DNA of 52,508 nucleotides from Gammaproteobacteria bacterium (GTDB taxonomy: Bacteria; Pseudomonadota; Gammaproteobacteria; Steroidobacterales; Steroidobacteraceae), in contig PLET01000024.1 of assembly GCA_003137095.1 (NCBI GenBank), positions 16,686 to 69,193 on the forward strand, given 5' to 3'. Below the pieces are notes generated by a model. It saw nothing but the letters and a program-made list of their open reading frames with translations, was not told the origin of the DNA and searched no databases. Of this stretch, positions 1-8,939 are shown piece after piece. Numbering within the stretch: position 1 is the first letter of the stretch; each line of letters opens with the position of its first letter. A program made the position numbers and the translations under genes.

Positions 1-941
1 TTGACCTCGAAGGTCATGCTGATCGTCGGCTCATCCACCGTCAGGTTGGGCAGCGGCTCGACGTGCGCGGGATCGCACAGGGTCTCCGACACCTTTGGCT
101 CGGGGATTCCCGCAAAGGCGACGATGTCGCCGGCGCCCGCCGACTCGACCTCGACGCGGGTCAGCCCGTGGAAGCCGAGAATCTGGGTGATGCGCTCGGT
201 CCGCGGCTTGCCGGCGCGATCGACCACCGTGACCGACATGCCGCGCTTGAGGGTGCCGCGCTTGATGCGTCCGATGCCTATGGCGCCGACGTAGCTGGAA
301 TAATCCAGAAGCGTCACTTGCAGCTGCAGGGGGCCTTCGGCATCGACGTCGGGCGGCGGGCAGTGCGCAACGATGGTCTCGAACAGGGGCTGCATGTTGC
401 CGTCGCGCACGGTGGAATCGAGACCCGCGAATCCGCGCAGTGCCGAGGCGTACACCACCGGGAAATCCAGCTGCTCGTCGGTCGCACCGAGGCGGTCGAA
501 CAGATCGAAGGTCTGGTCGAGCACCCAGCCCGGTCGCGCCTCGTCGCGGTCGATCTTGTTGATGACGACGATGGGGCGCAGCCCGTGCTTGAAGGCCTTC
601 TGCGTGACGAACCGCGTCTGCGGCATGGGTCCGTCGACCGCATCCACCAGCAGCAACACGCAATCGACCATCGCCAGCACGCGTTCCACCTCGCCGCCGA
701 AATCTGCGTGACCGGGCGTGTCGACGATGTTGATCCGGTATTCGCCCCAGTTGATGGCGGTGTTCTTGGCGAGAATCGTGATGCCACGTTCGCGCTCCAG
801 AACGTTGGAATCCATGACGCGCTCCTGCAGATCCTTGCGGGCGTCGAGGGTCCCGGACTGGCGCAGTAGCTGATCGACGAGCGTGGTCTTGCCGTGGTCG
901 ACGTGTGCGATGATGGCGATGTTGCGAAGTTTCTGCGTCAC
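1..941 (-). CDS. typA: GTP-binding translational GTPase BipA/TypA, 5' part only
   Basis: Ribosome-associated translational GTPase linked to stress and cold adaptation and 50S assembly. Read leftward from a GTG at 939-941, the frame opens [20 protein letters not shown], with the P-loop HVDHGKTT near residue 13. It continues with the switch-I RGITI, the G3 motif [16 protein letters not shown], the G4 motif NKIDR and then domain II. It stays open to base 1, so about 313 of the usual ~600 residues are present. No ATG precedes the GTG; the first internal ATG would delete the P-loop, so GTG is the start. The gene is divergent from nothing and lies downstream of the lipoprotein gene at 1014-1547. 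Confidence 0.95.
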   Translation of the reverse strand, partial: MTQKLRNIAIIAHVDHGKTTLVDQLLRQSGTLDARKDLQERVMDSNVLERERGITILAKNTAINWGEYRINIVDTPGHADFGGEVERVLAMVDCVLLLVDAVDGPMPQTRFVTQKAFKHGLRPIVVINKIDRDEARPGWVLDQTFDLFDRLGATDEQLDFPVVYASALRGFAGLDSTVRDGNMQPLFETIVAHCPPPDVDAEGPLQLQVTLLDYSSYVGAIGIGRIKRGTLKRGMSVTVVDRAGKPRTERITQILGFHGLTRVEVESAGAGDIVAFAGIPEPKVSETLCDPAHVEPLPNLTVDEPTISMTFEV

Positions 942-965
942 GGTGAGGCCCCGGGGAAACCGCTC

Positions 966-971
966 AGTATA
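966..971 (-). promoter_or_regulatory. Candidate -10 element for typA
   Basis: On the minus strand the hexamer TATACT (positions 971 to 966) lies 24 bases upstream of the GTG start of typA. I see no good -35 hexamer at 16-18 bases, so this is a possible weak or extended promoter only. Confidence 0.35.
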
Positions 972-1013
972 GTGATTTCCTCCGCGCCGGTGCGCACTTT
1001 CCGTGCGGCGCCC

Positions 1014-1547
1014 TCAGGGGGTCAAATTGGCGGAAACTTCGCGCTTGGATTCGACGATGATGGGGATAGAGAAAGTGCGCGATTCGACCAGCTCATCGTG
1101 CGTCAGCGTCACCGTCAAGCCGAGAAACAGCACGCCCTCCGCGGTGGGCTTCACGCTGACCTTGTGGTGATACACCTGATCGGGCTCGACCGCCAGGAAC
1201 GCGAATTCATTGACGCCTCCGGCAGCCAGATCCAGACCGTCGATGGAAGTCAGCTGGATGGTGGCCGCGCTCGCCGGAATCTGCGGCAGCACGGCAATGT
1301 CGATATCGAGCATCTGACCGAGCATCGGGCGGGCCAGCAGATCGAATTTGATTTCCACCGGCACACCGGACTTGCCGAGGCTGGCCGCCTGCACCATGCC
1401 GGCGGTCTGCTCCTGCGGCGAGGGGCCTCTCTTGACCGCCGCGGCCGCCCTGACGTTGGAGGCGGTATTGGCGCCCGGAGATCCGCCGTCGCCGCACGCC
1501 GCCATGGCCGCAAGCGCGCACAGCGCCAAGGCTCTGCCGTAAATCAT
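1014..1547 (-). CDS. Predicted lipoprotein of unknown function
   Basis: 177 residues. The N-terminus MIYGRALALCALAAMAACGDGG is a lipoprotein signal peptide with a lipobox ending at Cys-18, followed by a low-complexity Gly/Ala/Ser linker typical of a membrane-anchored stalk. The body (about 55-177) has alternating hydrophobic and polar strands and ends in a charged segment; it looks like a small beta-sandwich. I do not recognise the family. It sits between srkA and typA, all leftward, with a 29-base gap to srkA, so it may be co-transcribed with srkA. Acidic residue +2 after the Cys (Gly-Asp) does not settle inner versus outer membrane sorting. Confidence 0.75.
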   Translation of the reverse strand: MIYGRALALCALAAMAACGDGGSPGANTASNVRAAAAVKRGPSPQEQTAGMVQAASLGKSGVPVEIKFDLLARPMLGQMLDIDIAVLPQIPASAATIQLTSIDGLDLAAGGVNEFAFLAVEPDQVYHHKVSVKPTAEGVLFLGLTVTLTHDELVESRTFSIPIIVESKREVSANLTP

Positions 1548-1576
1548 GTGCTAATGATCCTTAATTGCACGGCCAA

Positions 1577-2578
1577 TCACAACTCGAGCGGCGGCGCGAC
1601 CACGGCGCCGAGTTGCTCCTCGAGCGCGCGATAGTGCTCCTCCCAATAACGCGGTTCGGCAAACCAGGGGAAAGCTTTAGGAAAAGCCGGGTCATGCCAG
1701 CGGCGCGCCAGCCAGGCGCTGTAATGGATCATGCGCAGGGCGCGCAACGGCTCGATGAGCGCCAGTTCACGCCGGTCGAATGCCAGGAACTGCTCGTAAC
1801 CGGCCAGCAGGTCGCGCATTTCGACGCGCATTTCCTGCTGGCTGCCCGCCAACAGCATCCACAGGTCCTGGATCGCCGGGCCGGTGAGGCAATCGTCCAG
1901 ATCGACGAAGTGCGGTCCGGCATCAGTCCACAGGATGTTGCCGCGATGGCAGTCGCCGAGAATCCGGCCGAGGCGCGCCCCGCCCCACTGCCCCGCCCGC
2001 GCCTCGACCTCGGCCAGCAGCTCGTCGGTCAGATCCGCGTACTTGGTGGCCAGATAATCGGGCATCCAGTCGCCGTCGAGGATGTCATCGCGCGCCCTCC
2101 GCCCGAGATCCTCGACGCTCAGCCGGCCTCGATGCAGGAACTGGCCGGCGCGTCCGACGCCATGAATGCGGCCGAGAAAGCGTCCCACCCATTCGCGCTC
2201 CTCGGTGGTGCCGAGTTCGGGCCAGCGCCCGCCACGGCGCGGGAAAATGGCGTAACGGAAGCCGTCGTGCATATGTAAAGAACTGCCCCCCGAGACCAGC
2301 GGCGCGACGACCGGGATCTCGGCGGCCGCGAGTTCGAGCGCAAAGGCGTGTTCCTCGAGAATGGCGGCGTCGCTCCAACGGCCCGGCCGATAGAATTTGA
2401 CGATCAGCGGCGCATGATCCTCGATTCCGATCTGGTAAACCCGGTTTTCATAGCTATTGAGCGCTAGCACATGGCCGTCGCAGCGATGTCCGGCGGCCTC
2501 CAACGCGTCCACCACGATCTTGGGGGAAAGCCGGGAATAGGGCGTTTCGCTGTCCATGCGCGCAGTTTCGCTGTCCAT
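1577..2578 (-). CDS. srkA: Stress response kinase A (SrkA/YihE/RdoA-like Ser/Thr kinase)
   Basis: Aminoglycoside-phosphotransferase-fold Ser/Thr kinase; in E. coli SrkA is a Cpx-regulated kinase that counters stress-induced death. The family pattern is clear: N-terminal LSPKIVVDALEAAG, the YENRVYQIG nucleotide-binding strand, the catalytic loop GDCHRGNILW and the metal-binding VDLDDC, and a C-terminal WFAEPRYWEEHY typical of SrkA. Length about 333 residues matches the family. The start is uncertain because a 21-base tandem duplication supplies two equivalent ATGs (2578 and 2557), giving MDSETAR then MDSETPY. A longer reading from 2626 would overlap the divergent kinase promoter and is less likely. 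Confidence 0.9.
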   Translation of the reverse strand: MDSETARMDSETPYSRLSPKIVVDALEAAGHRCDGHVLALNSYENRVYQIGIEDHAPLIVKFYRPGRWSDAAILEEHAFALELAAAEIPVVAPLVSGGSSLHMHDGFRYAIFPRRGGRWPELGTTEEREWVGRFLGRIHGVGRAGQFLHRGRLSVEDLGRRARDDILDGDWMPDYLATKYADLTDELLAEVEARAGQWGGARLGRILGDCHRGNILWTDAGPHFVDLDDCLTGPAIQDLWMLLAGSQQEMRVEMRDLLAGYEQFLAFDRRELALIEPLRALRMIHYSAWLARRWHDPAFPKAFPWFAEPRYWEEHYRALEEQLGAVVAPPLEL

Positions 2579-2585
2579 GCGCGGA
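2544..2585. repeat. 21-bp tandem duplication covering the srkA start codon
   Basis: Two adjacent 21-base copies (2544-2564 and 2565-2585) differ at one base. Each copy carries the srkA ATG and its next codons on the minus strand, so the gene has two start codons in near-identical context, seven codons apart and in frame. Confidence 0.85.
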
Positions 2586-2645
2586 AGTGTACAGGTAGGA
2601 TGGCATCGCGCCTTTGCCGGCGGCACGCTGTTAGAATGTCAAGAC

Positions 2646-4109
2646 ATGCATCTGCCCCGACCCAAGTCATTGAGCGGCCTCATGCTCATCGGTTTCACCA
2701 TCGTGGCGGCACCCCTGCTGTTCGCCACGATCAACGCCGCGGTGCAAATGAACCGGCTGTCGAACCGCAGCGAGCAGTTGGTGGTGCACGGCATGAAGGG
2801 GACCCGCAACAATCAGATGATGTTCGAGGAAATCGGCTCCCTCGAGCGCACCGCGCGGCTCTACCAGATCATCGGCAACGCCGATCTGCTCGAGGTGTAC
2901 TCGCGCCTCAACGATCGCCTGAGCGCCACCTCGAACGAGCTGCTCGCCCTGCCGCTCGACGCAACGGCGTGGAACGACGTGCGGGCGCTGCACGCCGAGG
3001 CCAACCGGCTGTGGCTCGAGGTGAAGAAAACGCCGCCGAATTCGCCGCACATGGCCGAAGTGGTGGATGCGTTTCCGCATCTGTCCGAGCTGGCCTCACA
3101 GGTGTCGAACCGCATCAGTGGCCAAATCGACCGGGAGTTGACCGGCCTGCAGCTGGCGGCCCAGACGGCGCAGCGCAACCTATTCTGGCAGACGCTCCTG
3201 CTGATGCCGCTGACGCTCGCGGTGGTCGGTGTCTTCACCTATTTGTTCGGACGCCCCATCCGCGCCATCGACCGGGCCATCAGCGAGTTGGGGCGGGGCA
3301 CGTTCTCGCGCCCGATTTCCATCCGCGGGCCGGCCGACCTGGAACGCCTGGCCTCCCAGCTCGAATGGCTGCGCAGCCGGCTGCTCGACCTCGCCCAGGA
3401 GAAGAACCGGTTCCTGCGCCACATGTCGCACGAATTGAAGACGCCGCTCGCGAATATCCGCGAGGGAACCGAACTTTTGATGGATGGCGCGGTCGGCGAA
3501 CTACAAAGCGGTCAACGCGAGGTCACCGCCATCCTGCGCGAGAACGGCATGAAGCTGCAGCGCCTGATCGAGAATCTGCTGTCCTTCAGCGCCTGGCAGG
3601 CCAAGAGCGTCGGCCTGGAGATTTCCGAATTCAAGCTGCGGCCGCTGATCAAGAGCGTGCTGGAGAACCAGCAGCTCACGCTGGTCGCGCAACGCGTGCG
3701 CCTCGACGTGCAGGTCGAGGATCTCTCGCCGGTCGCCGATCGCGCCAAGGTTCGTCTGATTCTCGACAATCTGCTGTCGAACGCGGTCAAGTTCACGCCT
3801 CGCGGCGGAACCATATCGATCCAGGCGCATGCCGAGCGCGATCAGCTGCGGCTCGACGTGATGGATAGCGGACCCGGCATTCCGGTCGATGAGCGCAAGC
3901 GCATATTCGAGGCCTTTTATCAGGGCAAGACGCCGCAAGGCGGCCACGTCAAAGGCACCGGCATCGGCCTGTCGGTGGTCACCGAATTCGTCAATGCGCA
4001 CGGCGGCAGCGTCGAGATCCTTGAGTCCAAGTCGGGCGGCGCCCACTTCCGGGTGCGTCTGCCCATGCGCCAGGCGCTGCCGGCACGTGAAAAGGCCCAT
4101 GCAGCGTAG
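2646..4109 (+). CDS. glrK: Sensor histidine kinase, GlrK/QseE type
   Basis: 487 residues. Membrane sensor kinase for the GlrR-like regulator two genes downstream. TM1 is about residues 10-32 and TM2 about 180-201, enclosing a ~150-residue helical periplasmic sensor. A HAMP segment follows, then the H-box FLRHMSHELKTPLANIREGT with the phospho-acceptor His-262, N-box DNLLSNAVKFTP, G1 DSGPGIP and G2 GTGIGLSVV. The chosen ATG (2646) precedes a short positively charged N-terminus and TM1; a longer in-frame reading from 2556 would run into srkA. Only about 67 bases separate it from the divergent srkA. A TAGAAT hexamer at 2632-2637 lies just upstream, which would give a nearly leaderless message. 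The order kinase, lipoprotein, regulator matches enterobacterial glrK-qseG-glrR. Confidence 0.9.
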   Translation: MHLPRPKSLSGLMLIGFTIVAAPLLFATINAAVQMNRLSNRSEQLVVHGMKGTRNNQMMFEEIGSLERTARLYQIIGNADLLEVYSRLNDRLSATSNELLALPLDATAWNDVRALHAEANRLWLEVKKTPPNSPHMAEVVDAFPHLSELASQVSNRISGQIDRELTGLQLAAQTAQRNLFWQTLLLMPLTLAVVGVFTYLFGRPIRAIDRAISELGRGTFSRPISIRGPADLERLASQLEWLRSRLLDLAQEKNRFLRHMSHELKTPLANIREGTELLMDGAVGELQSGQREVTAILRENGMKLQRLIENLLSFSAWQAKSVGLEISEFKLRPLIKSVLENQQLTLVAQRVRLDVQVEDLSPVADRAKVRLILDNLLSNAVKFTPRGGTISIQAHAERDQLRLDVMDSGPGIPVDERKRIFEAFYQGKTPQGGHVKGTGIGLSVVTEFVNAHGGSVEILESKSGGAHFRVRLPMRQALPAREKAHAA

Positions 4110-4722
4110 CCTCGCGGGTGCGCCGGCTGCCTGCCTGCTGTTGGCGGCCGGTCTGGCCGGCTGCAGCCTCACCGGCGCGTTCACGAGGCACGAGCCGGCC
4201 ACGGTGGTTCCGGATCGCCCGCCGCCGGAAATCGCCGCCATCACGCCGCTGCTCGACATGATGAGCTCCCTGCCGCAGGGCGACCCGGCGCATCAGGCCG
4301 AGGTGTTTCAATCCGCCAAGGATGCGGCCGAATCGACGCCCACCACCAGCAACCGGCTCAAGTACGCCCTGGCCCTGGCCACGCCCGGCCACAGCGGCAG
4401 CGATCCCGTCGCCGCCCAGCGACAGCTGGCGGATCTTTTGGCGAGCCCCCAGACTCTGCTGCCTGTGGAACGTCTGCTCGCCCTGGTGGAACTCAAACAG
4501 GTGGAGCAGACACTAGTCCTGCAGGCCGAAAACACGCGGTTGCGCACGGAAGAGCCGCGCGATTATCGTGATAAACTGGCTGCGGTAAACCGCCGATTGT
4601 CGGCGGAAACCGATGAAAATGTGCATTTGCGCAAGGCGTTGGAAGAGGCCCGGGCCAAGCTGGAGGCGGTCACGCACATCGAGCGCTCGATAAACGACCG
4701 CAGTACGCCAAAGAAGCCATGA
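4099..4722 (+). CDS. qseG: QseG-like lipoprotein
   Basis: 207 residues. The N-terminus has a lipoprotein signal with lipobox LAGC near residue 24. The middle is alpha-helical and TPR-like (PAHQAEVFQSAKDAAES, then QRQLADLL). The C-terminal third is a Leu/Glu/Arg-rich coiled coil (about 135-195). In Enterobacteriaceae QseG/YfhG is an outer-membrane lipoprotein that binds the sensor domain of QseE/GlrK. The assignment here rests on position between kinase and regulator, the lipobox and the size, since the sequence itself diverges quickly in this family. The ATG lies 11 bases inside the 3' end of the kinase gene, so translation is probably coupled. Confidence 0.75.
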   Translation: MQRSLAGAPAACLLLAAGLAGCSLTGAFTRHEPATVVPDRPPPEIAAITPLLDMMSSLPQGDPAHQAEVFQSAKDAAESTPTTSNRLKYALALATPGHSGSDPVAAQRQLADLLASPQTLLPVERLLALVELKQVEQTLVLQAENTRLRTEEPRDYRDKLAAVNRRLSAETDENVHLRKALEEARAKLEAVTHIERSINDRSTPKKP

Positions 4723-4744
4723 TTACGCTACCGGAGAATTCACC

Positions 4745-6151
4745 GTGAACGCCTATTCAGTTGCCGTCACCGCCCCCTTGTCTTCCGGGCTGCAGCCCAG
4801 CTCGCGCGACGTGGCGGCGACTCAAAAGCGCAAGGCGCGGATATTGGTGGTTGACGACGATCCGGGGCTGCTGCGGCTGTTGACGATTCGGCTGCGGGCG
4901 GAGAGTTACGAGGTGGAAGCCGTGGAAAGCGCGGCGGCGGCGCTGTCGGCGTGCGTCAGATTCAGGCCCGATCTCGTGATCACGGACCTGCGCATGGATG
5001 AGATGGACGGCATCGGTCTGCTCAAGGAGCTGCAAAGCCGTTGGCCCGGGCTGCGCGTCATCATCCTGACGGCCCATGGCACCATCCCGGATGCGGTACA
5101 CGCGACCCAGAGCGGCGCGTTCGGCTTCCTGACCAAGCCGGTGGACAAGCAGGAACTGCTGGATCACGTGCAAAAGGCGCTCAAGGTGTCCGGATTCGCC
5201 CATGTGGACGAGGACTGGCGCGCCAGTGTCATTACCCGCAGCCAGATCATGGAGGACAAGCTGGCGCAGGCGAACATGGTCGCGGGCACCGATGCCCGCG
5301 TGCTGCTGACCGGCGAGAGCGGCACCGGCAAGGAGCTGCTCGCGCGCGCGATTCACGAAGCCAGTCCGCGGCGCAATAAGCCCTTCGTGGCGGTCAATTG
5401 CAGTGCGATGGCCGAGGATCTGCTGGAGTCGGAGCTGTTCGGCAGCGCCGGCACGGCCGGCGGCACGCGGCCGCAAAAGGGCGCCTTTCAGGCAGCCGAC
5501 GGCGGCACGCTGCTGCTCGACGAGGTGGGCGACATGCCGATGCGCCTGCAGGTCAAGCTGCTGCGCGTGCTGCAGGAGAATCAGATCCGTCCCGCCGGCG
5601 ATGCGCAAGCCGTGGCGGTCAACGTCCGGGTGATTTGCGCGACTCACCGCGACCTGCATCAAATGATGGTGAGCGGCCAGTTCCGCGAGGACTTGTACTA
5701 CCGGCTGAACGTCGTGCACATCGAAATGCCCTCCCTCGGCCGGCGCCGCGAGGACATTCCGCTGCTGGTGGCGCATTTCCTGGAGCGCATCGCCAAGGAA
5801 AGCGGCCAGCGAAAAATCTATGCGCCGGAAGCGGTGGAGCTGCTCGCCACGGCGGAATGGCCGGGCAACGTGCGCCAGCTGTACAACGTGGTGCGGCAAA
5901 ATGTCGCGCTCTCGCATGGCGCGATCATCACGGCCGAGCTCGTGCAGCAGTCCCTGGGAGGCAGCACCACGCGGCTGCCATCCTTCGACGAGGCGCGCGA
6001 TGAATTCACGCGCAATTACTTATCCCAGATCCTGCAGATCACCACCGGCAACGTCAGCCAGGCGGCGCGCCTGGCGAAGCGCAACCGCACCGACTTCTAC
6101 AAGCTGCTCTCCCGCCACCAGCTGCTACCGGATGATTTCAAGAAGGCCTGA
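4745..6151 (+). CDS. glrR: GlrR/QseF-like response regulator with AAA+ and Fis-type HTH, GAFTGA loop lost
   Basis: 468 residues from a GTG with GGAG nine bases upstream. The receiver domain (about 31-145) has the acidic pocket DDD 37-39, phospho-acceptor Asp-81 in ITDLRM and Lys-131. The AAA+ domain has Walker A GESGTGKE (190-197), ESELFG (228-233), Walker B GGTLLLDEVGD and an arginine-finger region FREDLYYRLN. The C-terminal HTH is GNVSQAARLAKRNRTDFY. Family members carry GAFTGA just after ESELFG to contact sigma-54; here the segment reads SAGTAGGTRPQKGAF, about two residues shorter with no GAFTGA. The ATPase core looks intact, so the protein may have shifted to a sigma-54-independent role. 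It is the third gene of the kinase operon. Confidence 0.9.
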   Translation: MNAYSVAVTAPLSSGLQPSSRDVAATQKRKARILVVDDDPGLLRLLTIRLRAESYEVEAVESAAAALSACVRFRPDLVITDLRMDEMDGIGLLKELQSRWPGLRVIILTAHGTIPDAVHATQSGAFGFLTKPVDKQELLDHVQKALKVSGFAHVDEDWRASVITRSQIMEDKLAQANMVAGTDARVLLTGESGTGKELLARAIHEASPRRNKPFVAVNCSAMAEDLLESELFGSAGTAGGTRPQKGAFQAADGGTLLLDEVGDMPMRLQVKLLRVLQENQIRPAGDAQAVAVNVRVICATHRDLHQMMVSGQFREDLYYRLNVVHIEMPSLGRRREDIPLLVAHFLERIAKESGQRKIYAPEAVELLATAEWPGNVRQLYNVVRQNVALSHGAIITAELVQQSLGGSTTRLPSFDEARDEFTRNYLSQILQITTGNVSQAARLAKRNRTDFYKLLSRHQLLPDDFKKA

Positions 6152-6181
6152 GGCGGCGCGAGGTCTGAGGCGGCGGCCCGA

Positions 6182-7348
6182 TCAGGCGTAGAAGCTCACG
6201 ACGCTCGAGACCACGTACGCCAGCTGCGATGGTTCGAGCTCCGGATAGACGGGTAGCGCCAGCGTTTCCCCGGCGGCGCGCTCCGCTTCGGGGAAATCGC
6301 CGGTCTTGTAGCCCAGATATTCAAAGCACTTCTGCAGATGCAGCGGCACCGGATAGTAGATTTCCGTGCCGATGCCCTGTTCTGCCAGGTGCGCCCGGAG
6401 TCCGTCGCGATCTCGCGCCCGCACCACGTATTGGTTGAAGATGTGCCGGCCGCCGGGAACGCTGTACGGCGTCACGAGATTGGCACCCAGGTTTGCGGCG
6501 GCGAAGGCCGCATCGTAGTGGGCGGCATTGCGCCGGCGCCCCTGGGTCCAGCCGTCGAGATACCTGAGCTTCACGCGCAGCACCGCCGCCTGCAGCTCAT
6601 CGATGCGGAAGTTTCCGCCGATGAGCGCGTGGAAATACTTCGGTTTGCCGCCGTGCACACGCATCACACGCAGGGTCTCCGCAAGATCGGCGTCATTGGT
6701 GGTGCACAGTCCGGCGTCGCCGAACGCGCCCAGATTCTTGCTCGGGAAGAACGAGAAGCAGCCGATGTCGCCGATCGAACCGACCCGCATGCCGTCGCGG
6801 TACTCCGTGCCGATCGCCTGGGCCGCGTCCTCGATGATCCTCAGGTTGTGGTGGCGCGCAAGGGCCATCAGCGGATCCATGTCGGCGGACTGACCGTACA
6901 AGTGAACCGGCATCAGGGCCCGTATCCGGCCGCCGGTGTGCCGGTTGATCAGCTTCCCATCCTGCACCCGGCACTGCCGGTCGACGAAGGCCTGCACGGC
7001 GCTCGGCGACACATTGAAGGTGTCGGCATCGATGTCGCAGAATATCGGACGGGCGCCCATGCGGGCCACCGATCCGGCGGTCGCAAAGAACGTGAAGGGC
7101 GAGGTGATGACCTCGTCATTGGCACCGATGCCGAGCGCCATCAGGGCCAGCAACAGCGCGTCCGTACCCGAGGAGACGCCGATGCCCTGTGCGACGCCGC
7201 AGTACGCGGCGATCTCCGACTCCAGGGCGCGTACCTGCTCCCCCAGGATGAAATTCTGGCCGGCGCACACCTGGTCGATGGCCGGCATCACTTCGGCGCG
7301 GATTTGCGCGAATTGGGCCTTCAGGTCGAGCAATGGAACCTTGATCAT
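6182..7348 (-). CDS. DegT/DnrJ/EryC1/StrS-type PLP-dependent sugar aminotransferase
   Basis: 388 residues. PLP enzyme that transaminates an NDP-keto-sugar. The start MIKVPLLDLKAQF is the classical N-terminus of this family, so the longer reading from 7429 was rejected. Seen: substrate/PLP pocket SSGTDALLLAL (59-70), SPFTFFATAG, PVHLYGQ, IIEDAAQAIG, and CFSFFPSKNLGAFGDAG with the Schiff-base Lys-204. The C-terminus RIDELQAAVLRVKL and NQYVVR is standard. It lies at the left edge of the EPS locus, convergent with the glrR-like gene (30-base gap) and divergent from the priming transferase, and probably makes an amino sugar for the repeat unit. Confidence 0.92.
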   Translation of the reverse strand: MIKVPLLDLKAQFAQIRAEVMPAIDQVCAGQNFILGEQVRALESEIAAYCGVAQGIGVSSGTDALLLALMALGIGANDEVITSPFTFFATAGSVARMGARPIFCDIDADTFNVSPSAVQAFVDRQCRVQDGKLINRHTGGRIRALMPVHLYGQSADMDPLMALARHHNLRIIEDAAQAIGTEYRDGMRVGSIGDIGCFSFFPSKNLGAFGDAGLCTTNDADLAETLRVMRVHGGKPKYFHALIGGNFRIDELQAAVLRVKLRYLDGWTQGRRRNAAHYDAAFAAANLGANLVTPYSVPGGRHIFNQYVVRARDRDGLRAHLAEQGIGTEIYYPVPLHLQKCFEYLGYKTGDFPEAERAAGETLALPVYPELEPSQLAYVVSSVVSFYA

Positions 7349-7535
7349 GGGCGCGTAGATTACCACCGCCCAAGGCGCCGCATGCGGCCTACCCCGCCGG
7401 CAAATGTGCCCTTTGGAGAGCCAGTTCACGCTAGCAGGCCGTCAGTTGGTGAATAATGACGGCGGTATTATGTCGCGCTCGAGGCAGCCCCCCAAAGAGC
7501 ATGGCGAACATCGATCGTGGCAGAACGGATGCGAG

Positions 7536-8939
7536 ATGACCCAACCGGTCCTGGTCAAGCAAAGTATTTTGATTGCGCTATTGACCGCGCTGCAGGCCAT
7601 TACGCCGGCGCTCGCGGCGGTGGCGTCCCTGTATGCGACCATCGACGTTTTCGGCATCGTCTTCGACTCATCCTCGACCGCCGTGGTCATCGTGGCGGTG
7701 CTTTGCCTGGTGCTGGTGCAGCCGCCGCGCGAGGTCAGCACTCAGCTCACCTCGCAGCGCGCGGCCGCCGTCGCCGACGTGATTTTCCGCTGGCTCCTGT
7801 TGCTGGGCGTGCTGCTGATGATCGGCTACGTCACCAAGACCATGACCGCCTTTCCGCGCCGCGTTTTTCTCACCTGGGCGGCGATCACCCCGGTGGCGCT
7901 CATCATCGTGACGCTCGGCATGCAGGAGCTCATGCGGCGCTTTCTGATGAGCGCCTTCGACAACCGCAGCGCCATCATCGCCGGCTACAATTCCAGCAGC
8001 CTGGAACTCGCGCGCCGCCTCGATCGAAATCCCGGCATGCGCCTGCAGGTGGCCGGATTCTTCGATGACCGCAGCCTCGACCGGCTGGGCATAGAATCCG
8101 ACGTCAAGCTGATGGGAACGCTGGCCGACGTCGGCAAATACGTCAAGGAAAACCGTACCGACGTCATATTCATCGCCCTGCCGATCCGCCACGTGCAGCG
8201 CGTGATGAATCTGCTCGATGACCTGCGCGACACCACCGCTTCCATCTACTACGTTCCGGACATCTTCGTATTCGACCTGATTCAGGCCCGCTCCGGCGAG
8301 ATCCACGGCATTCCGGTGGTCGCCATGTGCGAGACCCCGTTTTACGGATACCGCGGGGTGGCGAAGCGCCTCACCGACATCCTGCTTTCCATGGTGATCC
8401 TGTTGTCGGCGCTGCCGCTGTTCGTGATCGTCGGCATCCTGGTCAAATTGTCCTCGCCCGGGCCCATCATATTCAAACAGCGACGCTACGGGCTGGACGG
8501 CCATGAGATCGCCGTCTACAAGTTCCGCACCATGAAGGTGACCGAGGACGGCGCGCAGATCCGCCAGGCGTCCAAGACCGACAGCCGCATCACACCCATC
8601 GGGCGGTTCCTGCGGCGCTCGTCGCTCGATGAAATACCCCAGCTGATCAACGTGCTGCAGGGCCGGATGAGCCTGGTGGGTCCGCGTCCGCACGCGGTGG
8701 CGCACAACGAAGAGTATCGCAAGCTGATCAAGGGCTACATGGTGCGCCACAAGGTGTTGCCCGGCATCACCGGACTCGCGCAGGTCAACGGCTGCCGGGG
8801 CGAGACCTCGCAGCTCGAGGAGATGCAGGCGCGCGTGAATTTCGATCTGGACTATCTGCGGCATTGGACTCCGATGCTCGACATCAAGATCCTGCTCATG
8901 ACGGTGGTCAAGGTGTTCCGGGACGAAAAGGCCTATTGA
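7536..8939 (+). CDS. Undecaprenyl-phosphate sugar phosphotransferase (WbaP/WcaJ/EpsB-like priming enzyme)
   Basis: 467 residues from ATG 7536; in-frame starts at 7470 and 7404 are possible but only add a polar leader. It transfers sugar-1-phosphate to undecaprenyl phosphate, the first step of EPS repeat assembly. N-terminal membrane helices (about 10-130) are followed by a Rossmann-like CoA_binding_3 region (IIAGYNSSSLELARRLDR), another helix (LSMVILLSALPLFVIVGIL) and the Bac_transf domain with SSPGPIIFKQRRYGLDG, YKFRTMKV, RRSSLDEIPQLINVLQG and SLVGPRPHAV. Ends at DEKAY, typical of the family. Its stop overlaps the end of the convergent phosphopantetheinyl transferase gene by seven bases. Confidence 0.93.
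   Translation: MTQPVLVKQSILIALLTALQAITPALAAVASLYATIDVFGIVFDSSSTAVVIVAVLCLVLVQPPREVSTQLTSQRAAAVADVIFRWLLLLGVLLMIGYVTKTMTAFPRRVFLTWAAITPVALIIVTLGMQELMRRFLMSAFDNRSAIIAGYNSSSLELARRLDRNPGMRLQVAGFFDDRSLDRLGIESDVKLMGTLADVGKYVKENRTDVIFIALPIRHVQRVMNLLDDLRDTTASIYYVPDIFVFDLIQARSGEIHGIPVVAMCETPFYGYRGVAKRLTDILLSMVILLSALPLFVIVGILVKLSSPGPIIFKQRRYGLDGHEIAVYKFRTMKVTEDGAQIRQASKTDSRITPIGRFLRRSSLDEIPQLINVLQGRMSLVGPRPHAVAHNEEYRKLIKGYMVRHKVLPGITGLAQVNGCRGETSQLEEMQARVNFDLDYLRHWTPMLDIKILLMTVVKVFRDEKAY

Noticed and set aside
2471..3868. 465-residue frame overlapping srkA and the sensor kinase
   Set aside because: It runs antisense to srkA and out of frame with the kinase, which carries all histidine-kinase motifs in the other frame.
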